From Hyphomicrobiales bacterium (GTDB taxonomy: Bacteria; Pseudomonadota; Alphaproteobacteria; Rhizobiales; Rhizobiaceae): a DNA stretch of 64,000 nt. Below, one piece after another: positions 34,793 through 44,254 of the stretch. Made by a program: the position numbers and the translations under genes. The stretch is taken from contig UBJO01000041.1 in assembly GCA_900465665.1 (NCBI GenBank), positions 1 to 64,000 of the forward strand. Reading direction: 5' to 3'. Within the stretch, counting starts at the first letter, position 1. Every line of letters starts with the position of its first letter. A model generated the notes under the pieces. The model had not been told where the DNA came from. It worked only from the letters and a program-made list of their open reading frames with translations, and made no database searches.

Positions 34793-35778
34793 TTTCCCAA
34801 GCTCTTCAAGAAAGCCATCAGACAATGCCGGTTCATATCACGCCTGCCTCGGCCAATCCCGTGCTCGAGACCCTGACCCAAGAATTCCTCGACCGCTTTC
34901 AAGGGCCGGCGAGGAGCATCAAGGAATTGAGAGAGCGCACGTCCGCTACCGATGCCCCCCACAATGCCGCAGCCCGGGTGATCGACATCGACGTCGAATT
35001 CCCGCCAAACCGCATCCGCGGCAGCCTGGTTCTTCCGGAAGGTGCAGGGTCACCGAGCCCGGTCCTTGTCTTTTTATGCGCGTCAAGAACAGGAGATCGC
35101 GGCCCCATGAACGCGACGCGTTTGTGCCTCGACTTGGCCGTTGCCAGCCGTATCGCGATTTTCTGCCTTGACGCGAGCCAGGGGCAGTTATCGGCAAGGG
35201 TGGCGTGCGCCCTTTCAACGCTCTCGGGGATCCAGCATAATGGCCGCTCACTTGGGCTCGATGGCTCGCGGTTGGCGGTGGCAGGAGATGGTATCGGAGC
35301 GAAAGTCGCCGCAGTCGTTTCGATGGTCGCCAAGGACCGTCCCGATCCCGCAATCGCGCTTCAAATTCTGTTCAACCCGATATTCTCCAACCACATCGAG
35401 ACCGCCTCCCATGAAGCCTTTTCCGAAGGACCATGGATGACAGGCCAACTCATGTCGCAGATCCTGAAAGAACTGGGTGACCAAGCAGATGCCGCACTTC
35501 CCTCACCGACGGAGGCCCGGATCAGGGAACTGGAGGGAATGCCTCCAACGCTCGTCATGACTGCCGAGAACGATATCGCTAGGGATGAAGGCGAAGAGTT
35601 TGCACGAAAGCTGATGCAGGCGGGAGTAAGAGTGAACGCCGTCCGCTTTCTAGGCACCATTCATGGTTTTGCAGTCCTGGGACCGCTTGCGGAGACCCCT
35701 GCTGCGCGAGGTGCCGTGGCTCAGGCGGCCGCCGTGTTGAAGGAGACATTCGGTGAACGACATCAAGAAAATTTGTGA
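34789..35778 (+). CDS. Degenerate alpha/beta hydrolase (HSL-like) lacking the catalytic Ser
   Basis: This encodes 329 residues with the overall layout of the hormone-sensitive-lipase/fold-3 group, including PVLVF at the first core strand, a nucleophile elbow, and NDIARDEGEEFARKL..AG and GTIHGFAVL near the end (acid and His regions). Two key features are lost. The oxyanion HGGG is replaced by LCAS, and the elbow G-D-S-A-G reads GDGIG, with codon 168 GGT (35290-35292). The protein is therefore unlikely to be an ordinary esterase and may be a sensor or scaffold. It is coupled to the AraC gene upstream by an ATGA overlap. Confidence 0.82.
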   Translation: MISQALQESHQTMPVHITPASANPVLETLTQEFLDRFQGPARSIKELRERTSATDAPHNAAARVIDIDVEFPPNRIRGSLVLPEGAGSPSPVLVFLCASRTGDRGPMNATRLCLDLAVASRIAIFCLDASQGQLSARVACALSTLSGIQHNGRSLGLDGSRLAVAGDGIGAKVAAVVSMVAKDRPDPAIALQILFNPIFSNHIETASHEAFSEGPWMTGQLMSQILKELGDQADAALPSPTEARIRELEGMPPTLVMTAENDIARDEGEEFARKLMQAGVRVNAVRFLGTIHGFAVLGPLAETPAARGAVAQAAAVLKETFGERHQENL

Positions 35779-35817
35779 GGAAAGCAGTCCGTATCACGTT
35801 CACGAATGCAGCTGAAT

Positions 35818-36675
35818 TCAACGTACTCCAGAGAGGAGGCTCACCGCGAGTTCGACAAATGCCCTGAGACGTCCTGAGCGCCGAATATCGCGATGATAGC
35901 CCATCCAGATATCGCGGCTTGGCGGGTCTTCGCCCAGATCCAGTCGCTGCAGATTTGGCTGTTTGTCTCCGACCGGCCGCGGCAGAACGGCGATGCCGAC
36001 ACCGGCACTGCTCATTTGCGCCTGGACGTTTCGGTTGTTCGATTTGACGATAACCTTGGCTTGTGGAAGCTTCGATTTAAGCCAGTCGATATCGGGAAAG
36101 GCGCCTAGGGATGTGTCCATGGTTACAAGAGCACATCCCTGGCCCTCGCCGACCCGGGGTGGAGTTATATCCGCCGCAGCATAAACGCCGTAGGGCATCT
36201 CGATGAGCTTGCGCTGTACGACGTCGGCTTCTGTAAACGGCGAGATGCGGAACGAGACATCGGCCTCCCGCTGCGCGAGACTGAAGAGCCTAGTCCCGGT
36301 CAGAATTTCAGTGTCGACATGAGGGTACATCTTCACGAACGCGGCGACAACGGGCGGAAGGACCCAGGCTCCGAACCAGTCTGGAGAGGAGATTCGAAGG
36401 GTTCCCTCGAGCTTCTGGACATCTCCTGCCAGCCGCCTTTGAATGGCCAATGCACTCTCTTCCATATGCTCGGCGATCGATAGCACTGCAGAGCCTTCCT
36501 CGGTCAGAACGTAACCATCGCTGGTTCGCTGAAAAAGCGTCTGCCCCGTCGCATCCTCCATCGCTCGCAAACGCCGGCTGATCGTCGGGTGGCTGAGCTT
36601 GAGGGAGCGGCCGGCCGCTCCTAGCGTTCCCTCTCTGGCAACAGCGAGGAAAATCCTGACATCACTCCATTCCAT
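35818..36675 (-). CDS. LysR-family transcriptional regulator
   Basis: This encodes 285 residues. An N-terminal winged HTH (residues ~1-60, FLAVAREGTLGAAGRSLKLSH) is followed by a LysR substrate-binding domain with two alpha/beta lobes. Length and layout are typical of the CrgA/DsdC-like LysR branch. It is divergent from the MFS transporter at 36779, 103 bases away, so control of that transporter is the likely role. An imperfect dyad TGCATTG-N4-CAATTGCA lies in the spacer (36708-36726) and is a candidate LysR box. Confidence 0.9.
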   Translation of the reverse strand: MEWSDVRIFLAVAREGTLGAAGRSLKLSHPTISRRLRAMEDATGQTLFQRTSDGYVLTEEGSAVLSIAEHMEESALAIQRRLAGDVQKLEGTLRISSPDWFGAWVLPPVVAAFVKMYPHVDTEILTGTRLFSLAQREADVSFRISPFTEADVVQRKLIEMPYGVYAAADITPPRVGEGQGCALVTMDTSLGAFPDIDWLKSKLPQAKVIVKSNNRNVQAQMSSAGVGIAVLPRPVGDKQPNLQRLDLGEDPPSRDIWMGYHRDIRRSGRLRAFVELAVSLLSGVR

Positions 36676-36707
36676 ACCAGACCCCGTTCAAAAACGTACG
36701 AACATTG

Positions 36708-36726
36708 TGCATTGTCTTCAATTGCA
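36708..36726. promoter_or_regulatory. Imperfect dyad, candidate LysR-binding site
   Basis: TGCATTG-N4-CAATTGCA lies between the divergent LysR and MFS genes. The arms differ by one missing A. Assignment rests on position only. Confidence 0.3.
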
Positions 36727-36778
36727 GAACAAGCACGTCAGCCTGATATTCTCGCCCATCAACAATGAGGACGTCGAC

Positions 36779-37945
36779 ATGACCATCCATTATCAACCGA
36801 CGGCGTTGCCGAAAATGACGACGCCTCTTACCTTCGCAATGGCGCTCGGTGCCGGCGCGGCGGTTGCCAACATTTACTACAATCAGCCGATGCTGGAATT
36901 GATCGGAAAGGATCTGCCGCTTGCCGCAACACTGATCTCGCCGGTTACGCAACTCGGCTATGCCTTGGGGCTGTTCCTGCTGGTCCCCCTGGGAGATATC
37001 GTCGAGCGCAAGCGCCTGATCGTCGGCCAATTCATCATCCTTGCCATCGCTCTTCTTGGTGTCGCCTATGCCGGCAACACGGTGATGGTCGTGGTATTCT
37101 CTGCTCTCGTCGGAATTTCATCGACGGTCGCTCAGCAGATCATCCCGTTCGCGGTTCACCTCGCGACACCCGCGAAACGCGGCGCGACAGTCGGAACCCT
37201 GTTGTCCGGCGTGCTCGGGGGTATCCTCTTGAGCCGAACGGTCGCGGGCTACGTCGGCACCACCCTGGGTTGGCGGGAAATGTATATGATCGCGGTCGCG
37301 GTCGCCCTTATCGGCGCGGCGAGCATGTGGGGCATTTTGCCCTATGTTCCTGCCTCGACATCGATGCGGTACCGGTCGCTGATATCGTCGATCGGCACGC
37401 TGTGGAAGGAACTTGCGGAACTGCGGCGGGCGGCCGTGACTCAGGCGCTGATATTTGCCGGTTTCTCAGCCTTCTGGACTGCGCTGCCATTTCGCCTTGC
37501 TAAGCCTGATCTCGGACTCGGAGCCGAGGTCGCAGGCCTCTTTGGCATCGTTGGTGCCGTCGGCGTGGTCGCCGCTCCGATCGCCGGCCATGTCGCCGAC
37601 GCCAGAGGTCCGGCAATCGTGGTGCGGCTCGGCGCCATCATCGCCCTGATGTCGTGGGCGCTATTTGCGGCGTCTCCGACTATCCCCGGCCTCGTCATTG
37701 GGGTCATTGCCTTGGACTTCGGAATGCAGAGCGCGTTGGTATCGAACCAATCGCTGGTCTATGCCCTAAACCCGAACGCGCGTGCCCGTCTCAACACGGT
37801 CCTGATGGGCTCCATGTTTCTTGGCGGCGCGATCGGATCGGCCGTGGCCATTGCTGTCTGGACCAACGCCGGATGGCTCGCGGTAGCCTCGGTCGGCGGG
37901 CTGGTCAGCGCCATCGCCGTCGCACTTCAAGTGAGGCGCTCATAA
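36779..37945 (+). CDS. MFS transporter
   Basis: This encodes 388 residues with about 12 hydrophobic segments, and the loop after TM2 reads PLGDIVERKRLI, a motif A variant. The N-terminal AVANIYYNQPMLELIG is a hallmark of a widespread MFS group (YdhP/YgaY-like) of proton-driven exporters with largely unknown substrates. ATG 36779 has GAGGA eight bases upstream; the frame is open further upstream into the LysR gene region but without signals. It is divergent from the LysR regulator, which is likely its controller. Confidence 0.9.
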   Translation: MTIHYQPTALPKMTTPLTFAMALGAGAAVANIYYNQPMLELIGKDLPLAATLISPVTQLGYALGLFLLVPLGDIVERKRLIVGQFIILAIALLGVAYAGNTVMVVVFSALVGISSTVAQQIIPFAVHLATPAKRGATVGTLLSGVLGGILLSRTVAGYVGTTLGWREMYMIAVAVALIGAASMWGILPYVPASTSMRYRSLISSIGTLWKELAELRRAAVTQALIFAGFSAFWTALPFRLAKPDLGLGAEVAGLFGIVGAVGVVAAPIAGHVADARGPAIVVRLGAIIALMSWALFAASPTIPGLVIGVIALDFGMQSALVSNQSLVYALNPNARARLNTVLMGSMFLGGAIGSAVAIAVWTNAGWLAVASVGGLVSAIAVALQVRRS

Positions 37946-38169
37946 GCGAGGACCATAGATTAAGGAGCTTGGCGGTCTGTGTCGCCGGTTCGGATTTGTG
38001 GGTCGAACAATCTCTGAAATTCAACGCCGCCATACGTGCTGAACGATCTCGCGATCAACGTCGCAGCCGCCCGCGCACAATCCGTTCGGCCGTCGGACAC
38101 TTTTGAGAAGGCTGCGAGACAATTCGTGTCACGGGCGGCGGCTCGCCACCCGCCCCATGCCGCCCAGTG

Positions 38170-39051
38170 TTAGACTGCCCGCACCCGCAGTCTTGCGGCG
38201 TCCTTGAGCGGCGGCAGGCCAAACTGCCTAGCATATTCCCGACTGAACTGATTGGGGCTTTCATACCCGACGCCGAAAGCCACAGATGTCGCGGTGCCTT
38301 CCCCTGATAGCAGCAGGGAACGCGCATGCAGGAGACGAACGTGCTTCTGGTACTGGATAGGACTGAGCGCTGTTACCGCTTTGAAGTGGCGATGGAACGC
38401 GGACACGCTAAGTGCGGTCATCTCCTCCAGTTCCTCGACGCGGAGAGGCTTCGCGAAGTTTTCCCGGATCCACCGAATAGCGCCGCCGACGCGTGCGAGA
38501 GGCGTCTCCGGCATCGCAATGTCGCGAAGCATCCAGCCGAGTGGCCCGCGCAGAACACGGAACAGGATTTCGCGCTCGTAGGCAGGTGCCAGGGCGGCGA
38601 CATCGTCAGGACGGTCAATCAAACGAAGCATGCGCACCCAGGCATCGAGCAGCTCGGGAGTTATTGGAGCCACCGAAAATCCCGAGCTGTAGAGGGTTCC
38701 GCCGGCAGTCGTTGGCAGGTCAGCGATCAGGTTCGCAACGATGGCCGGATCGAGCGTGAGACTGATCGCGAGGTATGGTCGGCCACGTTCATCCGGATGG
38801 ACCGAGCCCACGGCCGGCAGGTCGACCGACATGACGAAATAGGTGGCCGGATCGTAGTGAAATGTCCGGTCGCCAACCGTCATGGACTTCGATCCCGTCA
38901 GGATCAGATTGACCATCGGTTCGTAGACGGCGGCTAATTGATGCTCCGGGATCTCTCCTTGCACCATCGCCACTCGGGGTATCCCGGTTTCGGTTCGGCG
39001 GTTCTCCGCTCGCGCAGCCAGATGTCGGAGCTCTTCAAGCTGTTGTTCCAT
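38170..39051 (-). CDS. AraC-family regulator with cupin-type N-terminal domain
   Basis: This encodes 293 residues. The N-terminal AraC_N-type domain (about 20-180) includes MVNLILTGSK and a FHYDPATYFVMSVDLPAVG segment, and two HTH motifs follow (LEEMTALSVSAFHRHFK and VAFGVGYESPNQFSREY). The ATG at 39051 is preferred. The frame stays open to 39177, but that would place the start over the SDR gene's ribosome-binding site and add a low-complexity leader. It is divergent from the SDR gene at 39190, its probable target. Confidence 0.87.
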   Translation of the reverse strand: MEQQLEELRHLAARAENRRTETGIPRVAMVQGEIPEHQLAAVYEPMVNLILTGSKSMTVGDRTFHYDPATYFVMSVDLPAVGSVHPDERGRPYLAISLTLDPAIVANLIADLPTTAGGTLYSSGFSVAPITPELLDAWVRMLRLIDRPDDVAALAPAYEREILFRVLRGPLGWMLRDIAMPETPLARVGGAIRWIRENFAKPLRVEELEEMTALSVSAFHRHFKAVTALSPIQYQKHVRLLHARSLLLSGEGTATSVAFGVGYESPNQFSREYARQFGLPPLKDAARLRVRAV

Positions 39052-39189
39052 CGGAGGGACGATTGCACGCGCCGAAAGATGGAGCAAGAGGAAAGCAGAA
39101 ATAGGCAATGATCGAGGAGGATCGGGTGAGCGCTGCGCGGCTGCCGCGGATATCAAATCGTCATCCACATCCGACATTGGAGACTTGTC

Positions 39190-39933
39190 ATGAAGATCGT
39201 TATTGTCACCGGCGGGAGCCGCGGGATCGGCGCCGCCACGGCGCGAATGTGCGCAGCGAAGGGTATGGGCGTCATCCTGACCTACAACAGTAATCGTGAG
39301 GCCGCGGACGACGTCGTCGCTTCTGTAAATGAGCTCGGCGGCCTTGCGGTCGCCCTAAACCTGGATGTCTCGCAGATCCATTCGTTCGCGGTCTTCCGCA
39401 AAAACGTAGAGAAAGTGCTCCAAGCGAGGTTCGGCCGCGGCGACTTTGACTTCCTGGTCAACAATGCGGGATATGGACTGTTCACGCCCCTCGCTGACGT
39501 GACCGAGGACCAGTTCGATGGTCTGTTCAATGTCCACCTCAAGGGACCGTTCTTCCTGACGCAAACGCTTCTGCCTCTGATGGCCGATGGCGGGCACATC
39601 GTGAACATGACGAGCGCGACCACCCGCGTCGCTTTCGCCGGAGTGGCTCCATACGCGTCCTTCAAAGGCGGCCTCGCGGTGATGACCCGATACCTGGCCA
39701 AGGAACTCGGCGGACGACAGATCCGGTCGAACTCCGTTTCTCCAGGGCCGATCCGAACAGACCTTGGTGGCGGATTGAACGAGGAATTCGAAGCAAAGCT
39801 TGCGGCTATGGCGTCGCTGGGTCGCGTGGGCGAGCCCGACGAGGTTGGGAGTGTGGTCGCCAGTCTCCTCGCTGACGAGAACTGCTGGATCAACGCACAG
39901 GACATCGAAGTTTCCGGCGGCTACGTGATCTAA
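39190..39933 (+). CDS. SDR-family NAD(P)-dependent oxidoreductase
   Basis: This encodes 247 residues, a classical short-chain dehydrogenase. The glycine-rich nucleotide site is TGGSRGIG (residues 7-14), the structural NNAG motif is at 91-94, and the catalytic Ser142, Tyr155 and Lys159 (YASFK) are present. The acidic/basic residues after the second beta strand (NSNRE) suggest NADP. GGAG precedes the ATG. It is divergent from the AraC regulator and followed after 12 bases by the VOC-SnoaL gene. Substrate not predictable. Confidence 0.93.
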   Translation: MKIVIVTGGSRGIGAATARMCAAKGMGVILTYNSNREAADDVVASVNELGGLAVALNLDVSQIHSFAVFRKNVEKVLQARFGRGDFDFLVNNAGYGLFTPLADVTEDQFDGLFNVHLKGPFFLTQTLLPLMADGGHIVNMTSATTRVAFAGVAPYASFKGGLAVMTRYLAKELGGRQIRSNSVSPGPIRTDLGGGLNEEFEAKLAAMASLGRVGEPDEVGSVVASLLADENCWINAQDIEVSGGYVI

Positions 39934-39945
39934 AGGAAAACAGCG

Positions 39946-40695
39946 ATGCTTGATCATATCTTTCTGACGGTTCTGGATACGGAACGCTCCATCAAGTTCT
40001 ATTCCAGAAGCCTTCGGCCGATCGGGATCACCGAGCGGCACGACTACGATGGAAAGGACGGCCCCGTCGGCCATTGCGACCTTAAAGGCTTCGGCGCAAG
40101 CGGACGGATGTTCTTTCGGCTGCGGCAAGGCGAACCCTCGCCTAGGGCGGTTCATGTCGGCTTTGTCGCGAGCTCAGAAGCGTCTGTTGCCGCCGCCTAC
40201 GACGCGGCGATTGCCGCGGGCGCCATGTCGATTCACGCGCCGGGATCGCCGCGTCACTATGACCCGCGCTACTTTGCATCGCAGGTGCGCGATCTTGTTG
40301 GCAACACTAGAGTTTGTCTTCAAGAGCTGGCAGCACGAAAGGTGACGATGATGGAGCAAAAGGCTGACTTCCACGCCGTGGCCGCACGTCTGATCAATGC
40401 GACGAACGCTTTCGATACCGACGCGGTGACGGCTTTGTTCACTCCGGACGCGGTGATCGACGACCCGTCCACCGGAGAACGTTTCGACGGGCACGACGGC
40501 ATCCGCGACTACGTCGAGCGGTTCTTCGTGGAATACAAGACAGTGACACGTCTCCTGACGGTGGAGGCGTTCGGCCCACGCAGCGCGCGCCTTCGAGTCG
40601 ATTTCACAGGCGACTTCGGTCACGAGGTCGGACGACTTGATGTCAGATTGGACAGCACGGGACTGATCGAACGGATCGATGCAGACCTCGAATAG
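39946..40695 (+). CDS. VOC-SnoaL fusion, probably created by a frameshift
   Basis: The open frame encodes 249 residues. Residues 1-~122 are a VOC/glyoxalase-fold domain (MLDHIFLTVLD.ERSIKFYS) and residues ~135-249 are a SnoaL/NTF2-like domain (HAVAARLINATNAFDTDAVTALF). The junction looks artificial. In the +1 frame the VOC end reads LEFVFKSWQHER with a TGA at 40343-40345, the expected C-terminus of the VOC family, and ATG ATG at 40348 follows with GAAAGG upstream, the expected start of a separate SnoaL gene. An indel near 40305 joins them. This is either a real fusion or a sequence error. The gene follows the SDR gene closely. Confidence 0.8.
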   Translation: MLDHIFLTVLDTERSIKFYSRSLRPIGITERHDYDGKDGPVGHCDLKGFGASGRMFFRLRQGEPSPRAVHVGFVASSEASVAAAYDAAIAAGAMSIHAPGSPRHYDPRYFASQVRDLVGNTRVCLQELAARKVTMMEQKADFHAVAARLINATNAFDTDAVTALFTPDAVIDDPSTGERFDGHDGIRDYVERFFVEYKTVTRLLTVEAFGPRSARLRVDFTGDFGHEVGRLDVRLDSTGLIERIDADLE

Positions 40696-40883
40696 CCCGC
40701 CGTCATTGCGCTACACGATGGGTCGCTCAGCATTTGGTGTTCTAGGATGTCTCTCCCTTTGCCATGCTTTGACATTGCCCCACTAACGCCATCCCTGCGT
40801 ACAACCGAACGCTACCTCGCATGCCTAATGAGGAACATCAAACCGGCCCGAGGTTGGGTCTATACGAAGCGCTTACAGCGCAT

Positions 40884-41348
40884 TCAGCTCTCTCTTGTCC
40901 AAACTTTGCACACCGCAGTGTCTGTGTGACGCAAGGTTTCGAACCCCATTCGCGCATAGTATGATTGTGCAACAATGTTATCTTTGCCGATAAACGCCTC
41001 GATCTTGGACAGTCCAGCTTCGATTGCTGCCTCGCGGCTGCATTCGAACAGTCGCCTGCCTACTCCCCTGCGAGCAGCGTCGGGCGACACGTGCGTTCCT
41101 ATGATGCCCCATCCAACCGGCGTTTCGTACCGGTTGCCCTCGGTTGCGTGGATAAGAGACTGTATCCCAAGAAGACTGCCTTTATCGTCCTCGGCAAGAC
41201 AGCACCGGATGCCAACCGGGTTGTCCGTATAGTTTTCACGAACAAATTCGATGTCTGCTCGCGCGGTCCGCTTTCCAGCGGCGACAAGCTTCTGGAGCAT
41301 CTCGCTGATCGCAGGCGCGTCTTGCGCGGTGGCGGCGCGAATATTCAC
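40884..41348 (-). CDS. GNAT-family N-acetyltransferase
   Basis: This encodes 154 residues starting at GTG 41348, which has an excellent ribosome-binding site AGGAGG. The acetyl-CoA site motif A reads VSPDAARRGVGRRLFE, followed by the beta-bulge strand SKIEAFIGKDN and the YYARMGF helix typical of the family. It transfers an acetyl group to an amine of a small molecule or protein; the acceptor is not predictable. It is not closely linked to the neighbours (52-base gap to the ROK gene, 188 bases to the VOC-SnoaL gene). Confidence 0.88.
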   Translation of the reverse strand: MNIRAATAQDAPAISEMLQKLVAAGKRTARADIEFVRENYTDNPVGIRCCLAEDDKGSLLGIQSLIHATEGNRYETPVGWGIIGTHVSPDAARRGVGRRLFECSREAAIEAGLSKIEAFIGKDNIVAQSYYARMGFETLRHTDTAVCKVWTRES

Positions 41349-41400
41349 GGTAACCTCCTTTGATACGATGTGGATGGCTTGGTGAACCTATGTTAGGCGG

Positions 41401-42093
41401 CTAAATGATCAGCGCCTTATCGGTCCACAGCCGATTGGCTCCGACAAAGGCCAATCTATTGTCCCCACGACGGCAGCCCGGCGGCAGTTCATCCAGTTCG
41501 TCCACCTGACCGCCACCGATGACGACATAATCTGGCAGCAGCGCTGCCTGCAGGCGCGAAACGACATCGAACACTGAGGCTTTCCATTTCTTGTGTCCCC
41601 TGCCGTCGAGACCTCGGCGGCCCACATAGTCCTCGAACGAGCCATGCTTTTTATAGGGCAAATGTGCAAGCTCAAGCGGCTGAGCGACGTTCTCGATCAC
41701 CATCGCTGCGCCCAACCCGGTGCCCAGCCCCAAAAACAACAGCCGGCCACCATCATAACTGCCGATAGCTTGCATCAAGGCGTCGTTGACAATCTTGACG
41801 GGTTTGCCGAAGGCTTGTTCAAAGTCAAAGTCTTTCCATCCCGGACCTAGGTTCACAGGTTCCAGCGACGGCCGATTGTCCTTCACTGGGCCGGGATAGC
41901 CAATGGAAAGGACATCATAGTCAACACCGTGCGCTAGTGCCTGAATGGCAGCGACGGCGTCCTTCGCCGAAGTCTTTGGCCCAGACTTTGCCTTCCGTTC
42001 TTCGATTCCGTCCGCCAATATCTTGATGTGATTGCCGCCGATATCGACCGCGAGGATGCGCTTGGATTGTGTGTCGGCATTTATGTCGGGCAT
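41401..42093 (-). CDS. ROK-family sugar kinase-like (polyphosphate-glucokinase type)
   Basis: This encodes 230 residues. The N-terminal phosphate loop is LAVDIGGNHIK, and the central GLGTGLGAAMV and the NDA segment with the catalytic Asp match the actin-fold ROK/polyphosphate glucokinase family. The usual zinc-binding CxCGxxGC motif is absent, as in the PPGK-type branch. ATG 42093 has AGGA upstream. It is near the GH15 gene (42249) on the same strand, so glucose released by the glycosidase could be phosphorylated by this enzyme; this is inference from context. Confidence 0.83.
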   Translation of the reverse strand: MPDINADTQSKRILAVDIGGNHIKILADGIEERKAKSGPKTSAKDAVAAIQALAHGVDYDVLSIGYPGPVKDNRPSLEPVNLGPGWKDFDFEQAFGKPVKIVNDALMQAIGSYDGGRLLFLGLGTGLGAAMVIENVAQPLELAHLPYKKHGSFEDYVGRRGLDGRGHKKWKASVFDVVSRLQAALLPDYVVIGGGQVDELDELPPGCRRGDNRLAFVGANRLWTDKALII

Positions 42094-42248
42094 CGAAATC
42101 CTATCGGGCAAGAGAATGCGTCTAAAGAAACTCGGCGTGCATGACTTTTAACCTAGGGCCCGCGCGTTTTGGGTCCACACCGCCATCTTCGCTCGGTGTA
42201 GAATTGCAGCGAGCCGTCGTTGATTGCACGGAGCAGCGATCTGATCAC

Positions 42249-44045
42249 TCACTCGGCGCCCCGCGACCGCTCGTCTGCAACTCCATGCAAACGAGAAAGG
42301 TTGAGAGCGCTATTGATCAGGCCCACATGGCTAAACGCTTGCGGGAAGTTTCCAAGCATCACCTTGTGCTGGGGGTCATATTCCTCGGAAAGCAGACCGA
42401 CGTCATTGCAAAGTTCGAGCAGTCGATTGAAGAGCTTTTTGGCGTCGTCTTCGCGGCCGATCAGACTTAGCGCATCGACCAACCAGAAGCTGCATGCCAG
42501 AAACGCGCCCTCGCCAGGCGGCAATCCATCATCAACGTCCTGGGTTTCGTAGCGCAGGACAAGCCCGTCGCGCATGAGCTTGCTTTCGATGGCGGCGACA
42601 GTGCCAATGTAGCGAGGATCATCCTCCGGCAGGAAGCCGACCAAGCCTATGTGCAAGAGACTGGCGTCGAGAGTGGTCGAACCGTAGGCCTGCACAAAGC
42701 TTCCCATCTTTTCATCGTAGGCGTTCTCACAAACCTCACGATGGATCTCGTCTGCGATGGCGCGCAGTTCTTTTGCACGGTCAGTGTCGCCAGCCTCCGT
42801 CGCCATCCAAACCCCACGATCGAACGCAACCCAAGCCATCACCTTAGAGTATGTAAAATGCTGTCGATCGCCTCGGACCTCCCAGATACCCTCGTCAGGG
42901 TCCCGCCATACTTTGGTTAGAAATGGAATGAGGGCGGAGTTCAGCGTCTTGCCGCGTGGATGTGGCGGAAGCCCACCTTTCACTGCCTGGGTCATCGCGT
43001 CGGCGACCTCGCCATAGACATCAAGCTGAAACTGTTGAGCTGCGGCATTCCCGATCCTAATGGGCCGAGATAAGCGGTAGCCCTCAAGCCAAGTGGCCTC
43101 CCACTCCAGCAGGTTTCGTTCGCCAGCGACGCCATACATGATCTGCATCTGCTCAGGTGAGCCCGCGACAGCACGCAGCAGCCAATCTCGCCACGCGGCC
43201 GCTTCATCGTAGTAGCCGAGCTTCATGAACGCGAGCAGGGTCAGCGTTGCGTCGCGGAGCCAGCAGTAGCGATAGTCCCAGTTGCGGGAACCTCCCAGCT
43301 GTTCGGGCAGAGACGTCGTTGCGGCTGCGACAATTCCGCCAGTGGGCACGTACGTCAGGGCTTTGAGCGTGATCAGCGATCGCTTTACCTGTTCGGTCCA
43401 AGGTCCGACATCTGGGCACTTCCTGACGAAGTCGATCCAGAATTTTGAGGTGTCGCGGGCGGCTTGCTCGATCTTTCGTGGCGTTGGAACCGGTAGATGT
43501 GATGAGCGGTAGGTGAGCGTAAAAGCAAGCTGCTCGCCTTCCGAAATGTCGAAAAATGCCCGCGTGCGCATGTCTTGACCTTGCAGCTCGATGGGGGAGG
43601 TAAGGATCAGCATGTCTGGACCGGCAATTGCCGTGAGGATGCCATCCTCTGCCTGGGTCACCCATGGTATCGTGCGCCCGTAGTCGAACCGAATGACCAG
43701 TTCAAGATCGAACGTGACGCGACCCCGTTTGCCTTCCACGATGCGGACCAAGTCGTTGACACCATCTCGCAACGGCATGAAGTCGCGCACAACAGCGACA
43801 CCGGTGTCGGTTTCGAACGTCGTGTCAAGAATGAGGGTGTCCTTTTGATACTGACGCGTTGTCCGATATTTTTGGCGTGGGCTGATCGACCAGCGGCCGT
43901 TTTCTTCATTCCCCAGCAGCGCGGCGAAGCAGGCGGGGGAATCGAACCGAGGAAAGCAAAGCCAATCGATTGATCCGTGACAAGACACAAGCGCTGCGGT
44001 TTCGCAGTCTCCAATCAGGGCATAGTCCTCGATCTTGGCTTCCAT
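42249..44045 (-). CDS. GH15 family glucoamylase/trehalase-like glycoside hydrolase
   Basis: This encodes 598 residues, the typical size of bacterial GH15 proteins. The N-terminal beta domain begins IEDYALIGDCETAALVS.HGSIDWLCFPRFDSP, and the (alpha/alpha)6 barrel carries GGSRNWDYRYCWLRDATLTL, the catalytic Glu in GIWEVRGD.QHFTYSK and the second Glu in GEGAFLACSFW. Known members hydrolyse alpha-glucosides including trehalose. No signal peptide is seen, so it is cytosolic. GGGAG precedes the ATG. The ROK kinase follows 155 bases downstream on the same strand. Confidence 0.92.
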   Translation of the reverse strand: MEAKIEDYALIGDCETAALVSCHGSIDWLCFPRFDSPACFAALLGNEENGRWSISPRQKYRTTRQYQKDTLILDTTFETDTGVAVVRDFMPLRDGVNDLVRIVEGKRGRVTFDLELVIRFDYGRTIPWVTQAEDGILTAIAGPDMLILTSPIELQGQDMRTRAFFDISEGEQLAFTLTYRSSHLPVPTPRKIEQAARDTSKFWIDFVRKCPDVGPWTEQVKRSLITLKALTYVPTGGIVAAATTSLPEQLGGSRNWDYRYCWLRDATLTLLAFMKLGYYDEAAAWRDWLLRAVAGSPEQMQIMYGVAGERNLLEWEATWLEGYRLSRPIRIGNAAAQQFQLDVYGEVADAMTQAVKGGLPPHPRGKTLNSALIPFLTKVWRDPDEGIWEVRGDRQHFTYSKVMAWVAFDRGVWMATEAGDTDRAKELRAIADEIHREVCENAYDEKMGSFVQAYGSTTLDASLLHIGLVGFLPEDDPRYIGTVAAIESKLMRDGLVLRYETQDVDDGLPPGEGAFLACSFWLVDALSLIGREDDAKKLFNRLLELCNDVGLLSEEYDPQHKVMLGNFPQAFSHVGLINSALNLSRLHGVADERSRGAE

Positions 44046-44254
44046 CCGGCGCTCCCATGTCTAGATGAACGCGGATTAAATAGGCCGGTGACAAGATCTT
44101 CAACCACTGTGAGGGGGCCTGGACGACATGATTGTCACGTGGGGCAACCTCCACGCGACGCCAACATGTGGATAAATTCGCATGAAGCATCTAAGCAAGT
44201 CACAGCTTTTTTAGAGATTGCCATTAGTGTGACGACCGCAACCGAGATCTCAAA

